Source: Pseudomonadota bacterium (GTDB taxonomy: Bacteria; Desulfobacterota; JAPLJL01). Taken from it: a DNA stretch of 38,189 nt. The stretch is from the NCBI GenBank assembly GCA_026388655.1, contig JAPLJI010000065.1:1-38189 (forward strand), in the 5' to 3' direction. The first letter of the stretch is position 1, and each line of letters opens with the position of its first letter. The notes below the pieces were generated by a model, which searched no databases, had not been told where the DNA came from, and was given only the letters and a program-made list of their open reading frames with translations. Positions 23,508-33,242 of the stretch are shown here, piece by piece. A program made the translations under genes and the position numbers.

Positions 23508-24716
23508 ATGGCGGAAAACGTTTATATCGTGGATTACCAGCGGGTAGCTTTCTCCCGGTCGCGGCCGGCCGAGCCGGAAAAGGATGTTTATAACAAGATT
23601 TCGATGCCGGCGGCCCTGGGAAAGCTCCTGAAACTCCTGGTGGAGCGCACCAAGATCGATCCGCTCGAGATCGGGGACATCCTGATCGGGTGCACGATGC
23701 TGATGGGCGAGCAGTTCACCTTCGGCGGGCGCACCCCGGTCTTCCTGGCGGATTTCCCCTGGCAGATCCCCTCGGAAGCGATGGACCGGGTCTGCACCTC
23801 GGGGATGTCGGCCATCCACCGGGGAACGATGGAGATCATGTTGGGCTACTCCGATATCTGCCTGGCCGGAGGGATGGAGCACATGTCCCACCTGGCCCTG
23901 CAGCCCGAGCATAACCCCCACATGGGTTTCCCGCCGGAGTTGATGAATCCGCATTTCGGGCAGAAATATGACCTGATGACCGCGCTGACCATGGGACTCA
24001 CCGCCGAGAAGCTTTACGAGGAATGCAAGGCCAAGTTCGGCGTGACCCGCGAGGAGATGGACCATTTCGGGGTCCGGAGCCACAACCTGACCGAGAAGGC
24101 CATCGCCGAAGGCTATTTCAAGGGCGAGATCATGCCCCTCGAGGTGGAGAAGGAGGACGGCTCGAAGGTGGTAATCGCCGAAGACCAGGCGGTCCGGAAG
24201 GGCGCGACCTACGAGGCCACCGCCACCCTCAAACCCGCCTTCAAACCGGAAGGCGGGGTGACCGCGGGCAACTCCTCCCCGCTCAACGCCGGGGCGAGCG
24301 CGGTCATGCTCATGTCGGAAAAGGCCCTGAAGAAATACAAGCTCGAGCCGATGGCCCGGATCGTTTCGATGGGCTGGGCGGGGGTAGAGCCCAACATGAT
24401 GGGCAAGGGCCCGGTGCCGTCGAGCGAGATCGCCCTGAAGCACGCCAAGCTTCAGGCGAAAGACATGGATTTCTGGGAAATCAACGAGGCCTTCGCGATC
24501 GTGCCCATTTACGCGATTAAAATGCTCAAGATCGATCAGGAAAAAGTGAACGTGAAGGGCGGTGCGACCGCGATCGGACACCCGCTGGCTGCGAGCGGAC
24601 CCCGGATTACCGGCACCCTGGCCCGGATCCTGAAGGAGAAGAAGGCCAAGCGCGGGATTGCTACCCTTTGCGGGGGAGGCGGGCAAGGCACGGCCACGCT
24701 GATTGAAAGGGTCTGA
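23508..24716 (+). CDS. Acetyl-CoA acetyltransferase family protein (thiolase)
   Basis: 402 residues, a normal thiolase length. Nucleophile Cys96 lies in MDRVCTSGMSAIHRG; NEAFAIVPIYAIKM is near 325, GHPLAASGPRITGTL near 352 (His), and CGGGGQGTATLIERV at the end (Cys). The N-terminus MAENVYIVDYQRVAFSRSRP is of the FadA-like type seen in anaerobic fatty-acid degraders. It cleaves 3-oxoacyl-CoA with CoA. The protein differs widely from the thiolase at 11005, so the two are not recent copies and may serve different chain lengths. Clear GGGAGG ribosome site; own terminator at 24798. Confidence 0.93.
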   Translation: MAENVYIVDYQRVAFSRSRPAEPEKDVYNKISMPAALGKLLKLLVERTKIDPLEIGDILIGCTMLMGEQFTFGGRTPVFLADFPWQIPSEAMDRVCTSGMSAIHRGTMEIMLGYSDICLAGGMEHMSHLALQPEHNPHMGFPPELMNPHFGQKYDLMTALTMGLTAEKLYEECKAKFGVTREEMDHFGVRSHNLTEKAIAEGYFKGEIMPLEVEKEDGSKVVIAEDQAVRKGATYEATATLKPAFKPEGGVTAGNSSPLNAGASAVMLMSEKALKKYKLEPMARIVSMGWAGVEPNMMGKGPVPSSEIALKHAKLQAKDMDFWEINEAFAIVPIYAIKMLKIDQEKVNVKGGATAIGHPLAASGPRITGTLARILKEKKAKRGIATLCGGGGQGTATLIERV

Positions 24717-24743
24717 TCGCATAGCGCAAAGCGCAACAAAAAT

Positions 24744-24765
24744 GTAGTTGCCCGATTTATCGGGC
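24744..24765 (+). repeat. TTYA-loop hairpin element copy 4
   Basis: GTAGTTGCCCGATTTATCGG plus GC, identical over 22 bases to 8190-8211. Here no T run follows, so it does not act as a simple terminator. Confidence 0.85.
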
Positions 24766-24797
24766 GGTTAAATAGAATCAAGAGAAGAGAACCAATT

Positions 24798-24826
24798 AGC
24801 CCCGGAGAAATCCGGGGCTTTTTTTT
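24798..24826 (+). terminator. Rho-independent terminator after the second thiolase
   Basis: AGCCCCGGA-GAAA-TCCGGGGCT followed by a run of Ts: nine-base-pair stem with a GAAA tetraloop. Confidence 0.92.
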
Positions 24827-25097
24827 GATAGTGAGCAGCGTCTAACCCCCGCCCTTCAGGGCGGGATTCATCCCGAAGGAAAAAAGGCGCTGTCATGCGC
24901 GTCTAAATTTTGCCCCCTCACCCCCCCTCTCCCTCGAGGGGAGAGGGAATGGGAGAGGGTGAAATTATTCTTTTGGACAGCTATGAGGCGCTGTTAACTA
25001 TCAACCCTGAGCGCACCCCGGGCCAGAGATCGAGGAAGTCGAAGGGATGATTTCACGATTTGCAAAAACGCCGTTTTTGCATATCATATGAGGGATC

Positions 25098-26420
25098 ATG
25101 ATAAGTGAAAATTTATTAAAAGAAGCGACCGGTCTGCTTTCCGATTACCTGAAGATCGACACCACGAACCCCCCGGGCAACGAAGAGGCCGGGGCGGTTT
25201 TCCTGAAGTCGGTCCTGGAAAGAGATGGCTTTCCGGCCGTGATTTACCAGTCCGCCCACGGGAGAAGCAATCTTCTCGCCCGCCTGAAGGGGGACGGCTC
25301 GAAAGGATCGCTCCTTCTCCTTCACCATATCGATGTGGTGGGAGCGGTGGAGAAGGACTGGAAGTATTCGCCCTTCAGCGGGGCGGTCCAGGAAGGCTCG
25401 ATCTGGGGCCGGGGAGCCCTGGACTGCAAGGGCCTGGGAATCATGCAATTGATGGCCTTTGTTCTCTTGAAGAGGGAGCGGGTGCCCTTGAAGCGGGACA
25501 TCATTTATCTCGCGGTCGCGGACGAGGAAGTCGGCGGGGAGTACGGCGCCGGCTGGATGACCAAGCGTTACCCCGAGGAAGTGAAGGCGGATTTCTGCCT
25601 GAACGAGGGTGGGATGGGCGCCATCGGGATGCTGGGGAAGGGGCGGAAGCTCTACAGCCTGGGATTCGGGGAAAAAGGCGTGATGTGGCTGAAAGTGCGC
25701 GCCCGCGGGAAGGCCGGGCACGGTTCGATGCCTCACCGGGAAAATGCCAATGACCGCCTGGTCCGGGCGTTGACGCAGATCCTGGGCCACGAAACCCCCA
25801 TCCAGATCGGCGGGGGAATGCGGGAGGCCTTCCGGGAATTCGGCCAGGGTTCCATCTCCAAATCCCTTCTCATCCGGCTCCTGGTCAACGAGCCCGTCCT
25901 GAACCTCTTCCGGAAGAGACTCAAGGCCTACCCCAAGATCAACGCGATTTTGAGAAACACCATGTCCCTGACCAATCTCCGGGCGGGTTTTAAGGAAAAC
26001 GTGATCCCGAGCGAGAGCGAGGCGGTCCTGGACTGCCGTCTCCTGCCCGATACCGATCCCCGCGAATTCTTGTCCTGGGTGCGGGGGCTGGTCAAGGATG
26101 AGATGGTGGAAATCGAGATCATCAAGGAAGCCCGCTCCAGCCGGTCTCCCCTGAAAACCGAGTTCTTCCAGGCCATCTCCGAGGTGGTGAAAACGAATAC
26201 CCCGGGCGTGGATATCCTGCCCATGGTGGCGGCCGGTTTCACCGATTCGCGGTTTTTCCGGGAACTGGGCTCGGTGGCCTACGGGCTGATTCCCGCCTTC
26301 TATCATCCCGAGGAAATCGAGGCGATGCACGGGGTGGACGAACGGATCACGGTGGAATCGCTGGGATTGGGAACGAAAAATATTTACGATATAATTAAAA
26401 AACTAAATGAACAATCGTAA
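25098..26420 (+). CDS. M20-family metallopeptidase / deacylase
   Basis: 440 residues. Two-metal site: LLLLHHIDVVGA with His77 and Asp79, WGRGALDCKGLGIMQ near 110, VADEEVGGEYG near 140 (catalytic and bridging Glu), LNEGGMGAIG near 168 and the final His in FYHPEEIEAMHGVDERI near 400. The lid domain starts at VMWLKVRARGKAGHGSMP near 195. Members hydrolyse peptides, acylated amino acids or carbamoyl compounds, and the substrate is not given by sequence. A GAGGG ribosome site lies just before the ATG. It may supply amino acids for the 2-oxoacid and aldehyde oxidoreductases; this is inference. Confidence 0.9.
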   Translation: MISENLLKEATGLLSDYLKIDTTNPPGNEEAGAVFLKSVLERDGFPAVIYQSAHGRSNLLARLKGDGSKGSLLLLHHIDVVGAVEKDWKYSPFSGAVQEGSIWGRGALDCKGLGIMQLMAFVLLKRERVPLKRDIIYLAVADEEVGGEYGAGWMTKRYPEEVKADFCLNEGGMGAIGMLGKGRKLYSLGFGEKGVMWLKVRARGKAGHGSMPHRENANDRLVRALTQILGHETPIQIGGGMREAFREFGQGSISKSLLIRLLVNEPVLNLFRKRLKAYPKINAILRNTMSLTNLRAGFKENVIPSESEAVLDCRLLPDTDPREFLSWVRGLVKDEMVEIEIIKEARSSRSPLKTEFFQAISEVVKTNTPGVDILPMVAAGFTDSRFFRELGSVAYGLIPAFYHPEEIEAMHGVDERITVESLGLGTKNIYDIIKKLNEQS

Positions 26421-26426
26421 CTACCC

Positions 26427-26573
26427 AGGTTGTTAGGTTCAAAGTTCACTGTTCAAGGTTCAGAGATGTGGGAACCTCAGCAAATGCAAAAACGGGTTCG
26501 ATTCAATTCGTTACCTTTGGGATTTTACGCCTTTAACCTAATTAACTGTGAACCGTGAACCCTGAACCTTAGT
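26427..26573. repeat. Themed GTTCAAGGTTC repeat, inverted pair (second locus)
   Basis: GGTTCAAAGTTCACTGTTCA (26433-26452) and the next bases face GTGAACCGTGAACCCTGAAC (26547-26566), so the gap can fold back on itself. The same theme and inverted layout as at 4806-4974. Confidence 0.8.
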
Positions 26574-26608
26574 AATTATTAGTAATCAAAGAAAGGACGG
26601 GTATAAAA

Positions 26609-28585
26609 ATGGCGGGAGGATATACCGGCAAGGTTCTCTGGGTGGATCTTCCTTCCGGAAAAATCGAGGAAGAGAGCCTGGGCGAAGATACTTATCGGAA
26701 TTACCTCGCCGGGTACGGTCCGGCGGCCAAGATCATGATGGAGCGCCAGAAGGCCAAGATCGATCCCCTGGGGGAGGAGAACATCCTGGGGATGACCGCC
26801 GGCATCCTGACCGGAACCCCGGCGCTCTTTTCCGGCCGGTTCATGGTGACGGGGAAATCCCCGGCCACCGGCGGGTGGGGCGATTCGAACTGCGGTGGGA
26901 CCTTCGGGCCGGACCTCAAGCGGACCGGTTACGACGGGGTTTTCTTCAAGGGCAAATCGGACAAGCCGGTTTACCTTTTGATCGAGGGGGACAAGAAAGA
27001 GCTGAAGGACGCCTCCGATCTCTGGGGCAAGGACGCGGTGACCGCGGAGGAGGCCCTCTGGAAGAAGCATTCCGATAAGCACCGGGTGGCGGTGATCGGG
27101 GTCGCCGGGGAGAAGCTTTCCCGGATCGCCTGGGTGGTGAACGATCGGGGCCGGATCGCCGCCCGTTTCGGTCTGGGCGCGGTGATGGGTTCGAAAAAGC
27201 TCAAGGCCGTGGTGGTCCGGGGCAAGGGCCCCATCGCGGTGGCGGACAAGGACAAGCTGGTTGAGATCAACAAGAAATTCCTGGCCGGCTACCAGAAGGG
27301 TTTCGGCCTGGCCGAGAAGAATTTCAGCGCGATCCTCTCCCCGATGGGCCACACCGTCCGGATGATGAACATGGTGACCCGGATGGATCCCTTCCCTTAC
27401 AAGCTTCTGATGCGGCGCTGGGGCACCCCGGGCTTCACCCGTTTTTCCATGCTCTCCGGGGATTCCCCGATCAAGAACTGGAAGGGCTCGGCCCCGTGCG
27501 ATTTCACCACGAAGCAGGCCAAGAGAATCAGCGATGACAGCGTGCTCAAGCTCCAGACCAAGCGGTACGCCTGCATGAACTGCCCCCTGGGCTGCGGCGG
27601 CATCCTGGAGGTCAAGGACGGCGCTTATCCCCTCCCCGAGACCCACAAGCCCGAGTACGAGTCGCTGGCCTCCCTCGGGTGCATGAGCCTGAACGATGAC
27701 CTGCACGCTCTTTTGAAAATTAACGATCTCGCCAACCGGGCCGGGATGGACACAATCTCCCTGGGCCATGCCCTGGCTTTCGCCTGCGAGGCCTTTGAAC
27801 GCGGAATCCTGACGGAAAAAGATACCGACGGGCTGAAGCTCACCTGGGGCCACGGGCCCACCCTGGTCAAACTGACCGAGAAGATCATCAACCGGGAGGG
27901 CATTGGCGACCTGCTGGCCGATGGGGTCAAGGTGGCCGCGGCCAAGCTCGGGAAGGGATCCGAGGAATTCGCGATTCATGCCGGGGGCGTCGAACTGGCC
28001 ATGCACGATCCCCGGAACGATCCGGGCTACGGAGTGGGCTACAGCTGTTCGCCCACCCCGGGCCGGCATTCGACCGCCGTCATCTTCGGGGAGATGCAGC
28101 AGATCGAAAGGAAATTAAAGGGGGTCAAGCCCACCCCGATGCTCTACTCTAAAAACAAAAGGCTCAATCTGGAGCCGCTCGGGGCCAACAGCGCGATCGG
28201 GGAGGTTTACTGGGAGATCATTTCCTGCGCCGGGCTCTGCATGTTCGGCGCCCTGACCGCGGGGGCGAGCTACCCGGTGTTCGAGTGGATCAACGCGGCC
28301 ACGGGCTGGAAACTGGACCAGGATGAGTTCCGCATCGTCGGCGAGCGGATTCTCACCGCGAAGCACCTCTTCAACGTCCGCGAAGGGATCAAGCCCAAGG
28401 ATTTCAAGATGGCCGCGCGGGCTTCCGGACGGCCGCCCCTGAAAACGGGCGGGATGAAGGGGGTCACTGTGCCTGAAAAGCATGACTTGAATTATTACCG
28501 TTACCTGGGCTGGGATTACGAGACCGGCAAGCCCAATGTTCAGAGACTAAAGGAACTTGGCCTGGACAAAATCGCCGCGTTTTGA
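26609..28585 (+). CDS. Aldehyde:ferredoxin oxidoreductase family protein
   Basis: 658 residues. The N-terminal cofactor domain opens GYTGKVLWVDLPSGKIEEES, followed by LGMTAGILTGTPALFSGRFM, TGKSPATGGWGDSNCGGTFG and IGVAGEKLSRIAWVVNDRGR. The [4Fe-4S] ligands fit Cys322, Cys325 and Cys329 in CMNCPLGCGG, with the distal cysteine at Cys544 in CAGLCMFG. The cofactor is tungsto- or molybdo-bispterin. The enzyme oxidises aldehydes to acids, or reduces acids, with ferredoxin, and can work with acyl products of the 2-oxoacid oxidoreductase. Other members act on aromatic acyl-CoA (BamB) or other substrates, so specificity is open. Usable AAAGGA ribosome site; no pterin biosynthesis gene nearby. Confidence 0.92.
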   Translation: MAGGYTGKVLWVDLPSGKIEEESLGEDTYRNYLAGYGPAAKIMMERQKAKIDPLGEENILGMTAGILTGTPALFSGRFMVTGKSPATGGWGDSNCGGTFGPDLKRTGYDGVFFKGKSDKPVYLLIEGDKKELKDASDLWGKDAVTAEEALWKKHSDKHRVAVIGVAGEKLSRIAWVVNDRGRIAARFGLGAVMGSKKLKAVVVRGKGPIAVADKDKLVEINKKFLAGYQKGFGLAEKNFSAILSPMGHTVRMMNMVTRMDPFPYKLLMRRWGTPGFTRFSMLSGDSPIKNWKGSAPCDFTTKQAKRISDDSVLKLQTKRYACMNCPLGCGGILEVKDGAYPLPETHKPEYESLASLGCMSLNDDLHALLKINDLANRAGMDTISLGHALAFACEAFERGILTEKDTDGLKLTWGHGPTLVKLTEKIINREGIGDLLADGVKVAAAKLGKGSEEFAIHAGGVELAMHDPRNDPGYGVGYSCSPTPGRHSTAVIFGEMQQIERKLKGVKPTPMLYSKNKRLNLEPLGANSAIGEVYWEIISCAGLCMFGALTAGASYPVFEWINAATGWKLDQDEFRIVGERILTAKHLFNVREGIKPKDFKMAARASGRPPLKTGGMKGVTVPEKHDLNYYRYLGWDYETGKPNVQRLKELGLDKIAAF

Positions 28586-28949
28586 AAATTTCCCCCTCAC
28601 CCTACTTCGCTGAAGCTCCGAAGGGCAGGCCTCGATTCTCTCCCCCCCGGGGAGAGCCAGCGAAGAGTCTGGCTTTCCCGGCTTCTCCGACGGAAGTGAG
28701 ATTCTTCACCCCCGCCACAGGGGGGTTCAGAATGACAAAATAATGGTTTTGCAACGGTCTCAGAATATTTAACCCGAAAAATTCAAATAGTATTCCCAAA
28801 CATTATTTAGTCGTCCCGACGTAACGTTGGGGATAAGAAAATATCTCTACCGACAGGCTTCATAAATGAGGCAACCACTAAAGGCCTTTAAAATGGACCG
28901 TTTGACAGCCTCTCAAAGTCAGACCCCTTATTTTTAGGAGCCTAAATAA
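28586..28949. repeat. Gap with dispersed repeat units before the repeat-protein gene
   Basis: No gene. An inverted GTCATTCTGAAC-type unit spans about 28697-28736, and GGTTTTGCAACGGTCTCA lies at 28745-28762. The end is AT-rich and includes TTAGGAG as ribosome site for the next gene. Confidence 0.65.
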
Positions 28950-31130
28950 ATGGGAGCAATAACAAGCATAAAAGAAAATAATACTCAAATAAGAATCTCT
29001 CGAATTTTTATCGTCAAATCAATTAAAAATCTGCCAAGGAAGATAGAACTAAGAGACTCGACTAAATCATCAGCAGCGCAAAAATTAGGTATAAAAATAG
29101 ATCAATTAAAAGAACTAGGAATTTTTGAAAATTTTATTGATTTGCAGAAATTGGAAGTAGCTTTAAATAAAAATATGTCACTTGAAATTAAATTGCGTAA
29201 AGGAGAAAAGAGAACGAAAGATAATGTTGTTTCCGCCATAGTTGGAAGATTAGGCAAAGAAGAAATTGTTTTTAGAAAAAAATATGGCTTAAATATTTTG
29301 AATAGAATTCATCTAATTTTAGCATCTTATAAAGCACTTGGTCTTTATAATATTTTGGTTTCTGACATATCACAATTACCTTTTGCAACATTAGCTTTAA
29401 TAAAATTTATGGTAAGAATGACCACGGTTTTATTCTCTGATATTTTTTCTCGGCCTATGTTCATAGCAGATCTAGTTCAAGAATTGTATCCAGACAAGGT
29501 CCCATTACATAGCAAATTTGTAGCAGGAATAATTAAAACTCAATATTTTGACGTTTTTTCTCAAGGGAGATATTCAGCAAAAGTAGCTAAAGCGTTATAT
29601 TCTAACATTATTTCTCAAGGCAGCTTTGTTGGGAAGGCAACTAAATCTCTATATTTTGATACCGCATCTCATGTAAAATTTATGATAGGGGCAACCAGAG
29701 AATTATTCTCAGATGATATTTTTACTAATCCTGACAATATTCATTCTCAAGAAATGTTTATTGGCGAATTCATTAAATCACTATATTCTAATAATGTATC
29801 TTCTCAGCTAACATTTGTGACGGAGATTGCTAGAGTGCTATATCCTAGAGAAATTACTTCACAAAGTATATTTGTAGCCCATATAGTAAAAGGTATTAGC
29901 TTTAACGAAGTTACTTTTTATAACAAATTTAAAGAGAAATTTATAGTAGAATCAGCAAAAAAGCTCTGTCCCGATATCGCTTCTCAGGTGAAATTTTTAT
30001 TAGAAGCGAGCGGAGAAATACATTTTAACAATATTCAAATTAATTTTATAACAGAATCAGTAAAAATACTTTATTCTGATATGTCTTCGAGAATAAAAAT
30101 TATGGAAAAAGTAGTTAAGGAGTTATATCCAAATGACCTGTTTTCGAAAGTAAAATTTCTTGAAAAAGCAATAAAATATTTATATTCTGATATCCCCTCA
30201 CAAGGTAGATTTATAGGGGAAATGGCTAGAACTATGTATTCTGATAGATCCTCTGTTTTGGAATTCGCGCTCAAAATGATTAGAGAATCGTATTTCAGTA
30301 TTCCGGTTGAACTGATAGTTGAAATATCAAAAACATTGTCTCCCGATTTGCTTTCTCAAGTGAAAATTATTGTTGAGATAACTCAACATTTATATCCTGA
30401 TGACATTCATTCACAAGAAAAGATCTTAATTGAAACAACAATGAAGTATTTTTCTAATGATATATATTTTTTTGTTACAGAGGCATCAAAGGCAATATAT
30501 TCAGATGTTTCTTCTCAAGGAGGACTTGTCGCAAAGATTGCCGAAGCCTTATCATCTGATGTCTCATCTCAAATAAAATTTATAGAGAAAATAACCAAAG
30601 AACTTATTCCAAACGATATTTATTCTCAGGGAAAATATATAGGGGATATAGCCAAAAGACTAAATTCTGATTTTGCTCCTTCTTTATTCAGAATTAGATT
30701 TATCGTTGAATCAACCAAAACATTGTATTCTGACTCTTCTTCTCAAGCAAAATTTTTAGGGGGGATAATAGGAACAATGTCCGGTGATGTCTCTTCCCAA
30801 GGAAGGATAGTTGGAGAGGTGACAAAAATATTATATTCCGATCAACCTTCACAAAAAAAATTCATAAGAGAAATTTTGATGATTTTATGTATTGATATTC
30901 TTTCTCAAATAAAATTAATTGGGGAGGCAGCGAAGGTAATATGCTATGATATTTACTCATCATTGATATTTATAATTGAGGTTGGCGGTTTTATGCCAAA
31001 AAGCATTGAAAAAAATGCAGATTATTTAAATCAAATTGCGGAAGTTCTTGAAATCGAACCGGAAGAAGTTTTTGAGTTATATAATCAGATTACGCATTCA
31101 GGTGGAACTTTCCATCCATTCCGGTCATAA
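28950..31130 (+). CDS. Unknown protein with about 28 degenerate 18-residue repeats
   Basis: 726 residues, very AT-rich, with TTAGGAG before the ATG. Residues 1-152 form a non-repeated basic, helical part (SSAAQKLGIKIDQLKELGIF, then KYGLNILNRIHLILASYKAL). From 153 to about 690 the protein is a string of units that begin with F or I and follow F-I-x-E-x-x-K-x-L-Y-S-D-x-x-S-Q-x-K. Starts by count: 153, 171, 190, 208, 226, 244, 270, 289, 308, 331, 349, 366, 384, 403, 421, 439, 456, 473, 492, 508, 526, 544, 563, 584, 602, 620, 638, 656, 674. The tail (residues 690-726) has NQIAEVLEIEPEEVFELYNQ. No signal peptide or clear membrane span. The units have diverged widely, so this is an old array, not a fresh expansion. 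Each unit probably forms one short helix plus a turn, giving a solenoid. No known family recognised; horizontal origin likely. Confidence 0.8.
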   Translation: MGAITSIKENNTQIRISRIFIVKSIKNLPRKIELRDSTKSSAAQKLGIKIDQLKELGIFENFIDLQKLEVALNKNMSLEIKLRKGEKRTKDNVVSAIVGRLGKEEIVFRKKYGLNILNRIHLILASYKALGLYNILVSDISQLPFATLALIKFMVRMTTVLFSDIFSRPMFIADLVQELYPDKVPLHSKFVAGIIKTQYFDVFSQGRYSAKVAKALYSNIISQGSFVGKATKSLYFDTASHVKFMIGATRELFSDDIFTNPDNIHSQEMFIGEFIKSLYSNNVSSQLTFVTEIARVLYPREITSQSIFVAHIVKGISFNEVTFYNKFKEKFIVESAKKLCPDIASQVKFLLEASGEIHFNNIQINFITESVKILYSDMSSRIKIMEKVVKELYPNDLFSKVKFLEKAIKYLYSDIPSQGRFIGEMARTMYSDRSSVLEFALKMIRESYFSIPVELIVEISKTLSPDLLSQVKIIVEITQHLYPDDIHSQEKILIETTMKYFSNDIYFFVTEASKAIYSDVSSQGGLVAKIAEALSSDVSSQIKFIEKITKELIPNDIYSQGKYIGDIAKRLNSDFAPSLFRIRFIVESTKTLYSDSSSQAKFLGGIIGTMSGDVSSQGRIVGEVTKILYSDQPSQKKFIREILMILCIDILSQIKLIGEAAKVICYDIYSSLIFIIEVGGFMPKSIEKNADYLNQIAEVLEIEPEEVFELYNQITHSGGTFHPFRS

Positions 31131-31313
31131 CTTTCAAGCGAATTAATGGAAATATTACAGGAATTTCGCCAAGTTGAATTGTTTCCTGTTCCTGATAAAG
31201 CCTCACCGGAAAATTCCCCGTGATTCCTTGACATCAGGCTTTTAATGATTAGCTTTAAACCATGATGCGGATTTGCCTATATTATTATGGTCTAAAGAAA
31301 GGAGAATGAGATC

Positions 31314-33242
31314 ATGCCCAAGACAATAGGAATCGACCTGGGAACCACCAATTCCGTGGTGGCGATCATGGAGGGAGGGGATCCCAAGGTCATCATCAAC
31401 GAGGAAGGAAACCGGTTGACCCCTTCGGTGGTGGCTTTCACCAAGGATAACGAACGACTGGTGGGACAGGTGGCCAAAAGGCAGGCGGTCACCAACCCGG
31501 AGAACACCGTTTACTCGATAAAGCGGTTCATGGGACGGAGGTTTTCCGAGGTAGACCGCGAGATCAAGATGGTTCCCTACAAGGTGATGGCGAACCCGAG
31601 CGGAGACGTCATCGTGGATATCAAGGGCAAGCAATTTACCCCGCCCGAGATTTCTGCGGCCATCCTGCAAAAACTGAAAAAGGCGGCGGAGGATTACCTG
31701 GGCGAGAAGGTCAATGACGCGGTGATCACCGTTCCCGCCTATTTCAACGACTCGCAGAGGCAGGCGACCAAGGACGCGGGCAAAGTGGCCGGATTGAATG
31801 TCCTCCGGATCATCAACGAGCCCACGGCCGCCGCCCTGGCCTACGGCCTGGATAAGAAGAAAGACGAGACCATCGCGGTTTATGATTTCGGGGGCGGAAC
31901 TTTCGATATCTCCGTCCTGGAGGTCGGCGACAAGGTGGTAGAGGTGAAATCCACCAACGGCGACACCCACCTGGGCGGGGATGATATCGACCAGCGGATC
32001 ATCGAATGGCTGATAGATGAATTTAAGAAAGACCAGGGGATTGACCTTTCGAAGGACCGGATGGCCATCCAGCGCCTTAAAGAGGCGGCGGAAAAGGCCA
32101 AGATCGAGCTTTCCTCGGTTCCGGAGACCGAAATCAATTTGCCCTTCGTCACCGCTGACGCCTCCGGGCCCAAGCACCTGAATATCAAGCTTTCCCGGGC
32201 CAAGTTCGAACAGATGGTGGAGGACATCCTCCAGAAATCGGTGTCGCCCTGCAAGCAGGCGCTCAAGGATGCCGGGCTTGAGCCCCGGGACATCGATGAG
32301 GTGGTCCTGGTCGGGGGCACCACCCGGATCCCCCGGGTCCAGCAGCTGGTGCGGGAGCTCTTCAACAAGGAGCCCCACAAGGGGGTGAACCAGGACGAGG
32401 TGGTCGCGGTCGGGGCCGCCATCCAGGCCGGGGTCCTGGCCGGGGAGGTGAAGGATCTCCTCCTGCTCGACGTGACGCCCCTCTCCCTCGGGATCGAGAC
32501 CCTGGGCGGGGTGATGACCCGCCTGATCGAGCGGAACACCACCATCCCCACCCGCCGGAGCGAGATCTTCACCACCGCGGCGGACAACCAGACCCAGGTG
32601 GAGATCCACGTCCTCCAGGGGGAGCGGGAGCTGGCCCCGGCCAACCGCACCCTGGGAAAATTCCATCTGGTGGGACTGCCCTCGGCGCCGCGGGGTATTC
32701 CCCAGGTCGAGGTGACTTTCGATATCGATGCCAACGGGATCGTCAACGTCTCGGCCCGGGACAAAGCCACCGGGAAGGAACAAAAAATCACGATCACGGC
32801 CTCGAGCGGGATCTCCGAAGACGAGATTAAAAAGATGGTCAAGGACGCAGAGTCCCACGCGGAAGAGGATAAAAAGCGGAAACAGCAGATCGAGACCCGG
32901 AACCGCCTGGACACCCTGGTTTACAATACCGAGAAGATCCTCTCCGAGCACCGGGACAAAATCCCGGCGGATGAGGCCGGCCGGATCGAGGAGGCCCTGA
33001 AACGCGGCAAATCCGCCCTGGAGCGGGAGCAGGATGACGAGATGGAGCGGGTCACCAGCGAGATCACCCAGGCCTCCCACCGTTTGGCTGAGATCATGTA
33101 CCGGGATGCGGCCGGAGCCCAGGCCGGAGGGCCGGGTCCAGGCCCCTCGGGGGCGGGTCAGCCCGGACCGGGCCCCGGACCGGGGCGGAAAGGCGAGGGG
33201 GAGGTGATTGACGCCGAGGTGGAGGATTCGGGGAAGAAATAG
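31314..33242 (+). CDS. dnaK: Chaperone DnaK (Hsp70)
   Basis: 642 residues, full length. The ATPase domain has [18 protein letters not shown] near 5, [20 protein letters not shown] near 138, [31 protein letters not shown] near 190 and [17 protein letters not shown] near 332. The interdomain linker [19 protein letters not shown] is near 382, followed by the substrate domain and lid. The tail is Gly/Pro-rich and ends in [13 protein letters not shown]. DnaK refolds proteins in the cytoplasm with DnaJ and GrpE. An AAAGGAG ribosome site precedes the ATG. A TTGACA at 31228 is the only promoter-like box seen; no CIRCE element. grpE is not in the window. Confidence 0.98.
   Translation: MPKTIGIDLGTTNSVVAIMEGGDPKVIINEEGNRLTPSVVAFTKDNERLVGQVAKRQAVTNPENTVYSIKRFMGRRFSEVDREIKMVPYKVMANPSGDVIVDIKGKQFTPPEISAAILQKLKKAAEDYLGEKVNDAVITVPAYFNDSQRQATKDAGKVAGLNVLRIINEPTAAALAYGLDKKKDETIAVYDFGGGTFDISVLEVGDKVVEVKSTNGDTHLGGDDIDQRIIEWLIDEFKKDQGIDLSKDRMAIQRLKEAAEKAKIELSSVPETEINLPFVTADASGPKHLNIKLSRAKFEQMVEDILQKSVSPCKQALKDAGLEPRDIDEVVLVGGTTRIPRVQQLVRELFNKEPHKGVNQDEVVAVGAAIQAGVLAGEVKDLLLLDVTPLSLGIETLGGVMTRLIERNTTIPTRRSEIFTTAADNQTQVEIHVLQGERELAPANRTLGKFHLVGLPSAPRGIPQVEVTFDIDANGIVNVSARDKATGKEQKITITASSGISEDEIKKMVKDAESHAEEDKKRKQQIETRNRLDTLVYNTEKILSEHRDKIPADEAGRIEEALKRGKSALEREQDDEMERVTSEITQASHRLAEIMYRDAAGAQAGGPGPGPSGAGQPGPGPGPGRKGEGEVIDAEVEDSGKK

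Larger units (their letters stand above)
24717..25097. repeat. Gap with terminator and dispersed repeats
   Basis: No gene. It holds hairpin element copy 4 (24744-24765), the terminator (24798-24826), hairpin CCCGCCC-TTCA-GGGCGGG (24848-24865) and a CCCCTCTCCCTCGAGGGGAG palindromic tract (about 24925-24958). Confidence 0.75.

Noticed and set aside
23490-24722. 410-residue antisense frame over the second thiolase
   Set aside because: Same kind of shadow, covering exactly the thiolase and lacking protein features.
26579-28069. 496-residue antisense frame over the aldehyde:ferredoxin oxidoreductase gene
   Set aside because: Shadow of a conserved gene; sequence is low-complexity His/Gly/Pro-rich with no motif.
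31131-31313. CIRCE/HrcA operator before dnaK
   Set aside because: No TTAGCACTC-N9-GAGTGCTAA or close variant seen in the leader.
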